DNA of 64,000 nucleotides from Agrypnia vestita (GCA_016648135.1 JADDOH010010850.1:1-64000); one strand, 5' to 3'. Positions 32,986 through 44,290 are shown, numbered from the stretch's first letter. Made by a program: numbers and translations. Notes: generated by a model from the letters alone, not told the origin.

Positions 32986-33309
32986 TATTGTATTTAGTGG
33001 TCGTTAATAATTCCCGTATACTTTCCAAAATTCGCAAACTTTCACATCTGTTATCTGTATTTGCCTAGGTAAAGTAACAAATAAAAATAGATGGCTTTTT
33101 TTATCTGGCTCGTAACGACTGCAAATATCGCATTATTCATAATTTATTCATGTTTTGCGTACAAAAGTTTGTTTGTTTTAGGACTTATGGTCAAATGATG
33201 ATTCTAGTTTCCCATGTGAACACCCATAAATTTTTGGATGACAAACGGTGAGTGTAATTAATATTTATCATGGGCCTGGTTATTTTTCATTTGTAACATC
33301 TTTCCTCTC

Positions 33310-33425
33310 GCTTTCCTGCAATCTGCGGGAGCGATTTCACGAAAATGGACGAAAATGCGTAACAGGAAACAGGACGCCCGGGAAGCGCGCGCTATTTTAT
33401 TTGAGCAATGAGCGCGCGCGGTGAT
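33310..33425. repeat. Dispersed repeat shared with 54800-54905
   Basis: The minus strand (GCGCGCTCATTGCTCAAAT ... CCTGTTACGCATTTTCGTCC) matches the plus strand at 54805-54905. Class unknown. Confidence 0.6.
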
Positions 33426-33510
33426 AGGGTTGGCCGTCAGATGGTACCAACCCATTTTACGAGAGTTTGGTACTGTATTAATAAATGTATATGAGTTTGC
33501 TTCTTTCAAA

Positions 33511-34299
33511 CTCTGTAGGAATTGACAAAATTAAAGAAAATAAACCTTCTTGCGTTGCTCTGTTAATAAAGAAACGACATTAAAAGTTTTTTCTTTAATA
33601 TGCCAAATATTTATTTGATAACTTTATCAAACCCAGCTGCCAAAGTTTTTTTTTCTATTCACTAACACAGTACTTGTTTACCGACAGCTAGGACAAGAAA
33701 GTCTCAAGAGTATCTCGTGGGAAAAAATTTCGTAGCTGAGAGATTGTTCCAATCTATTAAAAATCTCCTACATGGATATGGGCCATTAGATCGAAAATCG
33801 TTATAAATGTTGTGTTGTGTTGTGGAAATGTGGTATACGTGAAGTAAATTGAGACTCACACCAGGGTTGCGAGACTCTAAAATTAGGGTTTAAGTACCTA
33901 CATATTTGATGAGATTGTTTCTCCCTCATGTTTCAACCCACTGTTTATCCCTAGATAAGTACGTTTGCGGTTAGTTTTAATATACTATAAATATAATACC
34001 TACTTTGAAAAACGGTCTCTCTATATCTTGATGGCAGCGACAGTATACTAACTTAATGTGACCCGGCAATGGTTAATGATGTATCATTTTTTTTTTAAAA
34101 GCGAAATAATCAAGTATAAATAAAGATACTAATAACGGTTTTATTTTGTGTCGTATTTATGTGCGTCTATACCCATAACAATCAATATTGCACACTTCGT
34201 CAATTTTGACGTAATGAATATTATATGCAGAAAAATTCTTGTTTAAATTTCTGTAAAGTTTTGATCATTTTATTTGTAATTGTAATAAAGAGAATGAAT
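33511..34299. other. AT-rich stretch, nothing recognised
   Basis: No feature supported. Confidence 0.4.
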
Positions 34300-34850
34300 T
34301 TTTAGTACATTTTGAGTTTGTCCAAATTTTTCAGAACCTAGTACCGGATTTTGTTGCAGGGACATCATTAATCGAGATATATTATAGATGTCCTTTGAAC
34401 AAAATCCAGCAGTGTTCTGAAAAATTAGGACAAACTCAAAATATTCTAAATGAAAAAACTGGTCTATAAGGGAGTATAAAAAAATTTAAATGACATTTAA
34501 TAAACATATAAAGGATAGTGCTTTAAAAAATTCCAATCAATTATAGATATCTATCTCATTAGTGTCATCTGTGGTTAATTAAGGGAAATATAAAAGCTTT
34601 GGATGCCGGTCGCGCTAAGGATAATTACAACATACATATGAAACGGGTTGTAAAACATAAATATATACAACTTTCAAAAATTATATAGACGTGGTATTCT
34701 ATCATGGGTGGAAATGGTGAACGTTACATTATAATGTAGTCACTTAAGCCAGCCGTACGATAGGTTGTAAGCTCTATGAACACCCAAAGACTTCCATAAC
34801 TACTTTCACTTAAAAAATATAACTTCGTCTCTATGAGACATTTATAATAT
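34300..34850. mobile_element. FB1 copy with foldback tail; empty LTR site
   Basis: The left part (34310-34460) is a foldback of the FB1 tail (GAGTTTGTCC ... GGACAAACTC). The right part (34480-34850) aligns with 8370-9275 without the LTR: ACAACATACATATGAAAC is continuous, with the future target ATAT at 34636-34639. It ends with GTCTCTATGAGAC near 34828. Confidence 0.8.
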
Positions 34851-34859
34851 ATCTTGAAT

Positions 34860-35035
34860 TTTTAGTATTGGATATAAGTTGCTTTGACGGCAGCCCAACG
34901 ATTCGCAGAAGATAATGCAGAAATATTGGAAAAAAGGAATCTTTGAGGTCGCTAATCTCCGTAACTATTAATATAAGGAGATTGATGTAGGAATTTTTAC
35001 GGCTCATAATCATTTGGGAAGGAATCCCCATTAAC
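34860..35035. mobile_element. Half element of MITE family P
   Basis: CAGAAATATTGGAAAAAAG, TAATCTCCGTAACTATTAAT and a CATTTGGGAAGGAATCCCC end resemble the right half of P-family palindromes. The left half is missing. Confidence 0.5.
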
Positions 35036-35182
35036 ACTGATTTCCAATGTCCATCCGTAACCGTAATTATAATCCAATAGATGATCTCATTGCGTTTTTA
35101 AATTTAGTATGACTTCAAATAGATTGATTTACCAATATCGTTTTTTGTTTTGACGAATTAATATATAAAAAAATAATTAATG

Positions 35183-35425
35183 TAAAGTTGAAATTCAAAT
35201 ATAAAAAGTCCGCAAAAAAAAAGACCAAGAAGAAAGCGGGGGAAAGTTGCCTGGCAAGCCCGTATTACAAGCCTCAATACGATATTCCAAATAAATATAT
35301 TTTTATTAGTTTAAAAAAGGTTACTTACTTACTACAAAAACTTCTTTTGTGTTCATTTTTGCATCGTAACAAAACACATATTTTTTGCGCACATTCTTTT
35401 GAATACGGTCTAGCTATAGTCTAAC
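35183..35425 (+). repeat. Repeat E, forward copy
   Basis: GAAAGTTGCCTGGCAAGCCC, TTACAAGCCTCA, TTTGGAATATCG-type words and GTGCGCAAAAAATATGTG are shared with 38300-38500 in inverse orientation. The 78-codon ORF over it is the repeat itself. Confidence 0.7.
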
Positions 35426-35959
35426 CATAATTATCTAGTACTATGAACTGGCTCTGTTACACCTGAATCAGTAGGTAAATGGATAATCTTTTTAACGGGA
35501 GATCGCTCATGCTCATGCTCATGATCAAAGAAGGTGCATAGAAGCTGTGTCGTGAGACCTTTTTCTATAGGTAGTATTTCTATCCAAATTGACTTAATTG
35601 TCCAAGCTATTCATATATGTAGGTATTTATCAAAAGTATAGTGTAATATCTCAATGAAAAATATTAAAAATATAGACGTATCATTACCAGCTGCAAAATT
35701 TATGTATATTATTTCATAAGAATAACTATAGATGTCTATATCATAGTCCCTTCAAATACATGGAAGCTCTCAATTTGGAATATATATGCAACTTTTAAAA
35801 TTTTGATAATGTGTGGATGTTCTTATTATGGAATTGGTGAACGTTGCATTGTGTAGAGCAGTATTTTTTAATCTGTGGGTCGCGACCTCCAGGGGGTCGT
35901 CAAGTTTTACTCTGTTTATTTTTGAATAAATTTTCAAACTTTGGTTGTATTTTTGAGAT

Positions 35960-36397
35960 CAATTAACGTATATTATAGATATCTCACAGAGACGAAACTG
36001 TATTTCTTATGGGAAAAGTAGGTATAGAAGTCATTTGGGAGTACATAGGACTTATGACCTATTTATGATTGGCTTAAGTGATCACTTTACACAATGTAAC
36101 ATTCACCATTTCCACCCATGATAGAATATACCATGCTTATTCATTTTTTTGGAAGTTGTATATATGTTCAAATTGCGTGGAAAGCTTTCACATATGAGTT
36201 GTAACCGCCTTCCATGCGGCCTGTACAAAGCCATTTTCATTCCCCTAAATCCCCACAGATACCTACTTTTCCCATAAGAAATACAGTTTCGTCTCTGTGA
36301 GATATCTATAATATACGTTAATTGATTAATAATGTCTCTGTGACATAAATCCAGCACTGTTCTGAAAGATTTGAACAAACTCAAAATATTCTGAAAA
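35960..36397. mobile_element. FB1 foldback nested in hAT, 13-bp TSD
   Basis: Paired arms with TCTCACAGAGAC ends, a shorter centre than the copy at 13505, the right-only tail (ATTGATTAATAATGTCTCTG ... ATATTCTGAAAA) and a perfect 13-bp flanking duplication GTATTTTTGAGAT (35947-35959, 36398-36410). Confidence 0.85.
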
Positions 36398-36409
36398 GTA
36401 TTTTTGAGA

Positions 36410-36770
36410 TGTTCACAATCAAATAATTTTCTAAGTGAAGCCTGTTTCTCTTCTGATTTTTTATATTTACCGTCTCAGATAACGTTAGTTCACAAAGATA
36501 AGAAGTGGCGAATGGCACTAAGAATTTTAAAGCTTCTCTTGCCAGCTCTAGATATGCTTCTCTTCACTTCTCTTCAACCAGAAAATGTCAATCATTTGCA
36601 AATTGAATTTTATTTTAAGCATGCCGTGATCAGCAAAATCTTCAAGATTTTCTCTCATCTCTATGGATAACAAATCGGCCAGTTGTATTGACATATCCAA
36701 AAGAGGATTAATTTACCCATCTTTATCCATTGGCGGCTTCAGAATCCAGTTCTGGAAAGTAAATTAATTT
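36410..36770 (-). pseudogene. hAT transposase C-terminal remnant
   Basis: Minus-strand translation, across frame breaks, gives DMSIQLADLLSIEMRENLED, FADHGMLKIKFNLQMIDIFW, then AREALKFLVPFATSYLCELT and a basic NIKNQKRNRLHLENYL end. This is the dimerisation domain of BED-type hAT transposases (related host proteins: ZBED/FAM200 families). The zinc finger and catalytic residues are missing. It is a dead fragment belonging to the surrounding hAT element. Confidence 0.8.
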
Positions 36771-36837
36771 TTTTAACGTTTTAAAATCACGGTCATTATT
36801 TTAGACCCGGGGGATCGCCATAATTACTCCCTTTATA

Positions 36838-37378
36838 TTAACTCGTGGCGTCTGCTTGCTTACCGGCTTGCCGGGTGAAAAACTCTGGATCGATTTTTAA
36901 CCCTTTTCCCGTGATCCAATCGAGCTGAAACTTGGCAAGTAGACTCGTGGCGACGATCAAGAAGATTTATCAAAATTTTGTTAAAAAAAATTAATAATTA
37001 TAGTATAATTTCAGATTTTTAGAAATTTTATTGGTTTTTTCAAATTGGAATCATTACAAAAGTTTGCTTACTAGCAACTGCGGCCCGATAACGTCGCGGA
37101 ATATTTACTAAATTTGAATTATTCCGTCGGTATACATAATAGGTACTTCACTACGAATGTCGAAAATCTAAATTGACTGACAAATGTTTTTAGAATTTAA
37201 TCTTCAAAACATGAAGTGTCTTATCAAAGCTCAAAATATCTGACATTTTAGAAATATATTAAATTACTGTAAGTTTAGTGTTATGTTATATGTTTTGATT
37301 CGTCTTTAATTGTTGTTATATTTTACAAAGAAAGGGAGTACAATAAAAACTTGGTTTTTATGGGTTACTTTTTTTTCA
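36838..37378. repeat. Repeat R, split copy inside hAT
   Basis: 36838-37010 carries the ACTCGTGGCGTCTGCTTGCT to GACTCGTGGCGACGATCAAG part. 37318-37378 carries AAGAAAGGGAGTACAATAAA and TTTTTATGGGTTA. About 300 bp of other DNA separates them. Confidence 0.6.
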
Positions 37379-37490
37379 CTTGTAAAGGTGTCGCGTATTC
37401 AAAAAGACTAAAAAACACTGGTGTAGAGTGATCACTTTAGCCAGCTCATACAGGTTGCAACGCCTGGACCATCGCATAAAATACTATTTT

Positions 37491-38299
37491 TTCAAACGAA
37501 AAAAAGTAAATCCTTCTTCACAGCTATGTCGAGGTCGTTAGCAACATTCTCGCTTCGTGTATGCGAACCATTTCAGTAAACCTTTCTTTATCCCACCCAT
37601 TACACTTATCCCGGCTTTAAATTCTTCCCTTTTACATGTCTTCTTTACGTACGTGACCGCCCCTGACATCAAACGAAAAATACAATGTCGGTTTCTATCT
37701 TGGTTTTTCATAAAATAAAGGAATTCACGAGGGTAAATAAACTTTATAATATATATTGTGTATAACTGTTAAAGTTCATTTATTTAAAAACAGAAAACTA
37801 TAATTTCCTTTATCAGGACGATATAAACCTTATATTTTTATGTAGTGTATATTAATAAAAAAAAATACTTTGTATAAAACCACTATTTAAACAAAGTGTT
37901 TTCTCCAGAATACAAAGTGGTTTTATACAAAGGGTTTGCTTTTTATTTATAAAAATAATGTAAACACAAAGTAATTTTGCTGTTATTATGAAGACGAAAA
38001 AAATATTTTTTTTTGCAAAATTCAACATAATTTGAATAAAATTTTTAGCAACTGAAGATAAATGTTGTAAAATGACATTTAAAGATCGAAAATTATTACA
38101 AATATTTTTTTAGGATTGGACAGATGTTTGAATGTTGTATATTTATGATATTTTGGTAACTTTTACGTGCGTTATATATCTATTTATAAAAATTCCAAAT
38201 ATTCTATTTTAAAACTTTTTGAAAACCTGGCGATCGCGGTATCACCAGAGAGAGACCAGTACAAGTGTCAGTGACAGTGAAAAAATAAAATGTTGCTGT
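37491..38299. other. AT-rich stretch with a small inverted pair
   Basis: ACTTTGTATAAAACCACT (37867-37884) and its inverse near 37911-37930 form a loose inverted repeat resembling the tail of the repeat at 1-607. Nothing else was seen. Confidence 0.4.
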
Positions 38300-38620
38300 A
38301 GCTAGACCGCATTCAAAAAAATGTGCGCAAAAAATATGTGTGTTGTTACGATGCAAAAAATGAACACAAAATAAGTTTTTCTAGTAAGTAACATTTTTTA
38401 AACTAAAAAATATATATTTATTTGGAATTTGAGGCTTGTAATACGGGCTTGCCAGGCAACTTTCCCCCGCTTTCTTCTTACCGGACAAAGCTGAGGAATG
38501 GTCTTTTGATTGTGGTCGACCTATAGCGCTACTCACGGGACGATCAGGAAGTAACTCGACATACGCTGCACATCTTAAATTTAGACAAACTAGCAATGAA
38601 ATAAAACTAATGTGTAACAA
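38300..38620 (-). repeat. Repeat E, inverse copy, with adjoining ORF
   Basis: 38300-38480 is the inverse of 35183-35425. A minus-strand ORF (38381-38620) begins outside the repeat with LVCLNLRCAAYVELLPDRPV and SSAIGRPQSKDHSSALSG, then enters the repeat. The unshared 45 residues are of balanced composition but no family is recognised. Confidence 0.5.
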
Positions 38621-38789
38621 AAACGAGAGACGGAAAGCTTATGTTTCTTCCACTAATATTCTATATAACCTAGAACTGACTTATCCGTTACTGATAACGT
38701 AGATTCGGTGCAGTAAAAATTGCAGTATAAATGTCACAAAGATGACATGTCCTTTCTACCATAGAATTGTAAACATGTTATGTCTTCAA

Positions 38790-39065
38790 TATTTTTCGTC
38801 GTGGGTGTAATTGGTGAACGTTTCATTGTATAAAGTGACCACTTAAGTAAGCCAATAGGCCGTAAGCCCCATACACATTGAGTAAAGTGATCACTTATGT
38901 TAACCAATAGGCCGTAAACATTGTGTAAAGTGATCAATTAGGTCAACCAATAGGCCGTAAAATATTGTGTGAAGTGATCAATCAAGTCAACCATTGTTTA
39001 AAGTGATCACTTAAGTCAACCGACAGGCCCATATAATTGTTTCGTCTCTGTGAGACGTCTAAAAG
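38790..39065. repeat. FB1-derived tandem array
   Basis: The AAAGTGATCACTTAAGTCAA block of FB1 followed by CCAATAGGCCGTAA occurs about five times in a row, spaced roughly 40-60 bp, with the normal FB1 end (GTCTCTGTGAGAC at 39041-39053) after the last unit. The expansion is internal to a single FB1 arm. Confidence 0.8.
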
Positions 39066-40109
39066 ATATCACAATATTACACATACATAATTGTAAGCAT
39101 TGAAAACAATTATAACCAAGAGAATATTTTTGCAAATTTTGACATATTGATTTTTTCAAAAAATTATATGTCCACTGGCTATATTTGAAATTTCATTTCA
39201 TACCATAAATTCATTTATTTTTTATTCTATAAATTCCTGTTAAAAACATTTTTTAAAACTAGGAGAAAGATTACAAACTTGACTTCCATAACAACCGGAA
39301 GTTACGCCGTCCGGAAGGAAATAAAATTTATTCTCGATGGCTCTATTGCTTTAAGCTTTGAAAGAATCGAGCTCGGAAGCTTCCGTTTGAGAGATTAGGA
39401 TTTTGAGAGAAGACATATCAAAAGACGGTACATATCTCTCTCCGAGCACAAGAGTAAGGTATTTGATTATATTATATAACGACAGTATAAACTTTAGAGT
39501 TTAGTTGAGTTAAATCTCATTGTCATGTACACGTAGAGATTTTAATCTGGAGATAAATCCAGAGATAGGTTTGAGGTAGGTAGAAAGAGATAAAATCTCT
39601 GTATACGACGTTCAAATTGACGACGAGATACGAAATATACTCCGAAACGTCACCGTAAAACCAAAATTTATTTTGAAAAAATAGGCAAAAAGAAAGCATA
39701 AAATAACAGATATTTATTCCGTTGGTGTGGAAAGATTCAAATTTGTGTAACTGACGAACGGAACATCAATAGTTAATAGATTGATATATGACGCTTGACG
39801 TACAACAAACGAGAAGTTGAACTATGAAAGCCAAGTGTTGTCTCCAAAGAATCTGATAGGATTTTCGACACGATCTCATAAAAATCTCATCCATATATAT
39901 CGGTCGTAATGATGATATATGAATAATTTTTTTAATCACTTTAGTTTTTTCCGATATCCGAAAATACTAACAATAAATAATCGAAATATATAGATTTATT
40001 TAAGCTGATATACCTATTCATAATATTGTTATATAAAGGTCTAAAATAATGGGACTATCTCATAATTACTAGATATGGAAAAACAGTTTGAAAATTCGCG
40101 AAATCAACA
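39066..40109. other. AT-rich stretch, nothing recognised
   Basis: No coding or repeat relationship is supported. Confidence 0.4.
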
Positions 40110-40345
40110 TTTAAGTATAAAAGCGAGAACAAGTTGTGACTTTCTACGAACACACAGATAAAAGCGAACCGTGCGGCGGCTCAGTGTGACCAAGCGACGG
40201 ATATTCGGTGCGAGCGGGTACTTACGTGCGAAACGGAGTAGATCTACCTGGCGATAGACAAAAGCGCAGCGAAGATTCTAGTGACGTGAATTAGTGCGAA
40301 CCTGCGTGAAATATTCTAGAAACAATTGGTGTGAATTTGAGAACG
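40110..40345 (+). repeat. Diverged LTR fragment
   Basis: CGTGCGGCGGCTCAGTGTGA, ATATTCTAGAAACAATTGGT and GTGTGAATTTGAGAACGGTG match the LTR family in order. The final TTGCCTCCC end is missing. Confidence 0.6.
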
Positions 40346-40834
40346 GTGCTCCTATTAAACTCGTTGACTCCTACAATATTTTATCTTCATTCTGTGAATT
40401 AAAATACTTATAAAATTTACAAGGACAGATTCGAAGTATTCTTTTCTTTGAAACTATTTATCGAAATATTTTTTCGTATAATTGACGTTTTCTAGGAAGG
40501 CTTTTTTATTAGGTATGTAGGATAAATGTATTGTTTTCCCAAGATTTTATATCATTCCGCATGGATAATATATTTACTGAGAAACACAAGTTTGGCATTG
40601 CCCACACGGTAAATTTGCAAATCATATGGTAACTTAAGAAAATAAAGACTTTGAAGTCCTAAAGCAACATTAATTTTGGTTCTTTAGTTTAATGTATTTG
40701 GCCAATATTATGACTGATTCACAAATAGTGTAGTTTTCTTATTGCAAATATTACAGATATATTTTCTTGATCATTTTCTCATGATACGGTTTTAATTCTC
40801 TAACACGTGGGTAGTGGTGGTTAGTATGGGTAGT

Positions 40835-41229
40835 AAAGTAGACTGAATGCGGTGGAAATGCGGTCACTAAGACGCTTGTGTGGAAAATCTTTGGTCGATA
40901 GAGTGAGGAATGAACAAATTAGAAGTGAATGCAATGCTGGCTGTAGTGTGGTAGATAGAATAAAGAAAGGAGTGCTGAGATGGTTTGGTCATGTGGAACG
41001 TATGAACGAGGTAAGGATGGTTAAGAAAATATATGAGGCGAGTGTTGAAGGCAACAGGAATGATCAGGTACTACAAGTATTTGAGGATGGCCCTGTTAAA
41101 AGCCGCAACAACCGTAGAACGTGTGTGAGAAGATGTCTGAATGTGGCCGAAGCAAAAGTGGTTTGCCAGGATAGAATAGTGTGGCGTTCAATCCTCTCTG
41201 CCTACCCCTGCGGGGAAACGGCGTGATGG
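40835..41229 (+). pseudogene. LINE ORF2 C-terminus, 124-codon open tail
   Basis: The frame 40852-41226 reads RRLCGKSLVDRVRNEQIRSE, a spacer, VLRWFGHVERMNEVRMVKKI and a basic end, then CPYPCGETA-like residues and stop. This is the conserved C-terminal part of insect RT proteins of the RTE/Jockey kind. Although open, it lacks the RT and endonuclease domains. It is best read as a truncated retrotransposon end. Confidence 0.75.
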
Positions 41230-41339
41230 TTAGTTAGTTATTTGGTTAGTTTAACACGTGGGCCGGTGTCACAGCTAAAAAGATTCTATCAAAATAATAC
41301 GATGAAAAATGAAAGCAAAGGAATACCGCAAGTGTATTC

Positions 41340-41770
41340 TATTATCAAAACATAATAATTTCGTTCTGTCCGTCGCGTCCGTCTGTTTGTCTATCTATCT
41401 GTAACTTGCGTAATTTCGTTTGAATTCACGGCTAAAAAAACTAAATTAAACGGCCGGAGATGGGCTTGAACCCCGGGCCAGCAAACCCGAAGGCGGCAAC
41501 GATAGCGATGTTGCAATCGCCGAGCCTGCATAACCTGCCAAAGATACGGTACATATAGAACTTAGCAAAGATGAGAACCGTTTCATTTTCCACCCAATCG
41601 CCAGGGTTTAGAATAGTATATTTAACTGCCGGCAGGGAAAATATAAAAAAAATATTAAAATATTTTGATAAAAGTCGTTATTACTATTTCACGGGTTTCG
41701 GCTATAAATAAGTTAATACTTATTCTTTAGGAACCGGCGTGTAAAAGTAGCGTAATTTTTGACGGGTTAC
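41340..41770 (-). mobile_element. SINE-C copy with extended 5' flank
   Basis: Minus strand: B-box GGTTCAAGCCC, body AGCCGTGAATTCAAACGAAA and ATTATTATG end at 41345. The region beyond the head (41545-41770) is also shared with 57880-58095, so the repeat unit is larger than the SINE. Confidence 0.75.
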
Positions 41771-42420
41771 AGCTAGTAATAAAATAAAAACACTCCGGCA
41801 CGTAGTAAACTTCGACTGGCTATCAAATTTAATTGTGATATTTACAAAACCGATTTTTCAGAAAAGTTGAATCAAAATCTGATACGACGCACTACAACCC
41901 ACGCAATAAAAAGACCTCTTCGTATTCGTTAAATTCAAATAAAAAATCCTTCAAAATTAGACCAAAAAAATTCATATAAAAAAAAAAACAAAAATTAAAA
42001 TTAGACCTTTGCATATTCCTAGCTCTACAATGGTCCTGGTATCAAAAATACACCTCCGAAGTTCTTATCACTATTTCGAACCAATTTTTAATTATATACA
42101 GATGTTCTAGCGAGACAGGCACCATAAAATAAGTATCACATAAATAAGATCTACAGATATAAATAAATAAATATATAAAATCGTTTCTGACCCCTAGAAT
42201 GGATAGTTCTTTTTATTCATAAGAGTTTGAATATTATATGTGTTTTCTTGTATGCACGATCTGTGCTAGGACGTATGAATTAAAGACCCGAAATAATTTT
42301 TTAATGAAGAAGAATTAAAGTGTGATTGTACCCGAGAACAATCATATCCTGTTAAGAGTTTCGCAAAGTTATGATATATGTTATAATATGTAAGTATAGG
42401 TATAGGTTATAATGTGTAAT
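41771..42420. other. AT-rich stretch, nothing recognised
   Basis: No feature supported. Confidence 0.4.
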
Positions 42421-43040
42421 AGTGATGGGTCCGCTCTGTACTAACTACTACGATGTAGTACTACATTACATTGAAGTGTACACTTCACACCTTTTGAGGT
42501 ACTAAAAAGTAATACTTCAAATAGAATACTTGATTTTAAAGCGAACACTACAAAGTACACACACCTCAAAGTTATTGAAAGCACGAGTACATACTTCAAA
42601 TAGTACATTTTTTATGTGAAATTTTTGGGAAGTCGATGTAGGAAATTTTTGAAAATCGAAACAACCGACCCCCATGGATTGAAAATTTTTGAGACCGAAT
42701 GAAAGAATCTCTGGAAACTGAAACAACCCCCTCCCCCCATGGTTTTGAAAAAAAAATTAGTAGAACACTTTTCAAGAAGCACTTCTTGTAGGTCATTACA
42801 ATTTTGTAGTACTACAATTAGTTCACTTCATTAGTACTACAATTATGTAGTACTGCAGTGGTTCACTTCATTATTACTACAATTAGTTCACTTCATTAGT
42901 ACTACAATTAGTTCACTTCATTATTACTACAATTAGTTCACTTCGTGCAGTTTTTACTACAAATGTAGTGTACACTTTGTAGTCTTCAAACTGGTGGACG
43001 TGTGTGTTTTGTAGCCTTCATTTTAAAATGTAGTTTTTCC
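42421..43040 (-). repeat. 25-bp minisatellite repeat family, inverse copy
   Basis: Inverse of 31975-32410, including five or so copies of the 25-bp unit (read here as ATTAGTTCACTTCATTAGTA...) at 42810-42950 and C-runs in place of the G-run. The left end AGTGATGGGTCCGCTCTG could be a transposon terminus, but no partner was found. Confidence 0.7.
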
Positions 43041-43671
43041 CCTCGATATTTGTAAGTATATTGATGTAAGCAGACGACAGATATTATGAACACGAGTTAC
43101 GTGCTGTTTTTGATAAAATGCGTGAATTACGCAAGATCAGAGAAGATGCGGGGAGGTGATGATGAGAAGAGATGAGTGGGACGTCGCGTCGGTAGGTAAG
43201 GCGACAGATTTGTCCGCACGTGGACACGACTGCTGCTAACTGAGCGGTAGCGGCAGGATCCCAAAAGGGGATCTCTCTCACCTTATTCATTTTCTTCTTT
43301 ATATACTTTATGTTCTTTTCCTTTTCAACTTTATTTTCGTTTTTCTACACTCGTATAATCTAAGTTTCGTTTAAATTTAAACTTTTTTCGTTGATGCACT
43401 CCAGAGACAGTGACATGGTTTGTGCAGTCTCTTGTTTCGCCTGTGGCGTAGTGATGAGACTTCTTTAGCATTAAAACAATGCCAATATGGATGGCGAAAG
43501 TGTAGATATGGAAGCTTTTTCTCGTCTGACGACCCTGGGTGTGTGGTTGGTTCCTTTCGCTGTTACTCTTATTTCTTGCAGTGTGGTACTAAGTTAGTTA
43601 GCTTTCGAAAAGCATCCTGACAAATAAGGTAGGTCGCCCTCCTAGAAGAGACTGTAAGATTTCGTAATAGG
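43041..43671. other. Moderately GC-rich unassigned stretch
   Basis: Two ORFs of about 67 codons (43084-43290 minus, 43420-43620 plus) have no recognisable motif. No splice-site-bounded exon found. Confidence 0.35.
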
Positions 43672-43689
43672 GCCCGAATTTAGAGTCAA

Positions 43690-44290
43690 GATCAGCGAAG
43701 GATCGAGATCGCTTAGAAACAGACGGTGTGTATAGACTCGATTGTCAAGACTGCGATAAAGTATACGTGGGGCAAACGGCGCGTACAATTTCCAAAAGGG
43801 TCAACGAGCACAAACGGGCATGCAAACTCGGTCATCCAGAAAAATCAGCACTGGCTGAGCATTTTCTGGATACCGGCCATCATTTTGCATTCGAACCGAA
43901 AATCCTTGGAAAGCCTTAAAAAGTCACCATGCCGCGCCTATTATCAAGGAACACTAGAAAATCTACAAGACATCCGATATAAACATAATAGAGATGATGG
44001 TCTCAAATTAAAAACACTTGGTAGGGCTTCAAAGTAATTCTCGTCGCAGATCCGCCAGTGATAGACACCGAGAATCATACATACATTACAATACAAACAG
44101 TGACACTTCGGCACACGGCATTGCAAAGCCCCGATATAACAACACAACACAACATTCAAGACAACACATCAGCCCTGATGATGGACCCTGCAATGGGGGA
44201 TACGAAACGTCGGCCCGAAAGGTCGTAACAACACGGCATAATACCCCAGTAAACACAAAATTGAAGATTCTGAGTGGCCATGAAAACCTA
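43690..44290 (+). pseudogene. Penelope-like element: GIY-YIG endonuclease end and terminal region
   Basis: The frame 43720-43919 reads GVYRLDCQDCDKVYVGQT, then ARTISKRVNEHKRA and ...ALAEHFLDTGHHFAFEPKIL, the GIY-YIG nuclease domain (GVY...YVG, conserved Arg and Glu/His positions) that ends Penelope-type polyproteins. After a stop at 43917, a second frame continues with TRAYYQGTLENLQDI- and GRASK-like residues, so a frameshift splits the C-terminus. The RT domain is absent. A hammerhead-like motif follows at 44172-44214. The element would copy itself by target-primed reverse transcription; this copy cannot. Confidence 0.85.
44172..44214 (+). ncRNA. Hammerhead-ribozyme-like motif, weakened stem II
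   Basis: GCC/GGC stem I, CTGATGA (44175-44181), extra T, GGACCC with a poor partner GGGGGATAC, GAA, ACGT, C. Homologous to 9683-9723. Stem II mutations probably disable it. Confidence 0.45.

Larger units (their letters stand above)
35859..37420 (-). mobile_element. hAT transposon, degenerate, 8-bp TSD
   Basis: The ends CAGTATTTTTTAATCT and, inverted at the right, CAGTGTTTTTTAGTCT match at 14 of 16 positions. GTGTAGAG is duplicated on both sides, the 8-bp duplication diagnostic of hAT transposases. A transposase remnant lies on the minus strand at 36410-36770. Two other repeats have landed inside: FB1 at 35960-36397 and repeat R at 36838-37378. Confidence 0.88.
35660..37490. mobile_element. 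FB1 copy interrupted by a hAT element
   Basis: 35660-35858 and 37421-37490 align continuously with 10536-10790. The break falls inside TTGCATTGTGTAGAGTGATC, where GTGTAGAG is duplicated (35851-35858, 37421-37428). Confidence 0.85.

Noticed and set aside
43420..43620. Candidate downstream PC2 exon
   Set aside because: No HGTRCAGE-like or other convertase motif in any frame on the minus strand.
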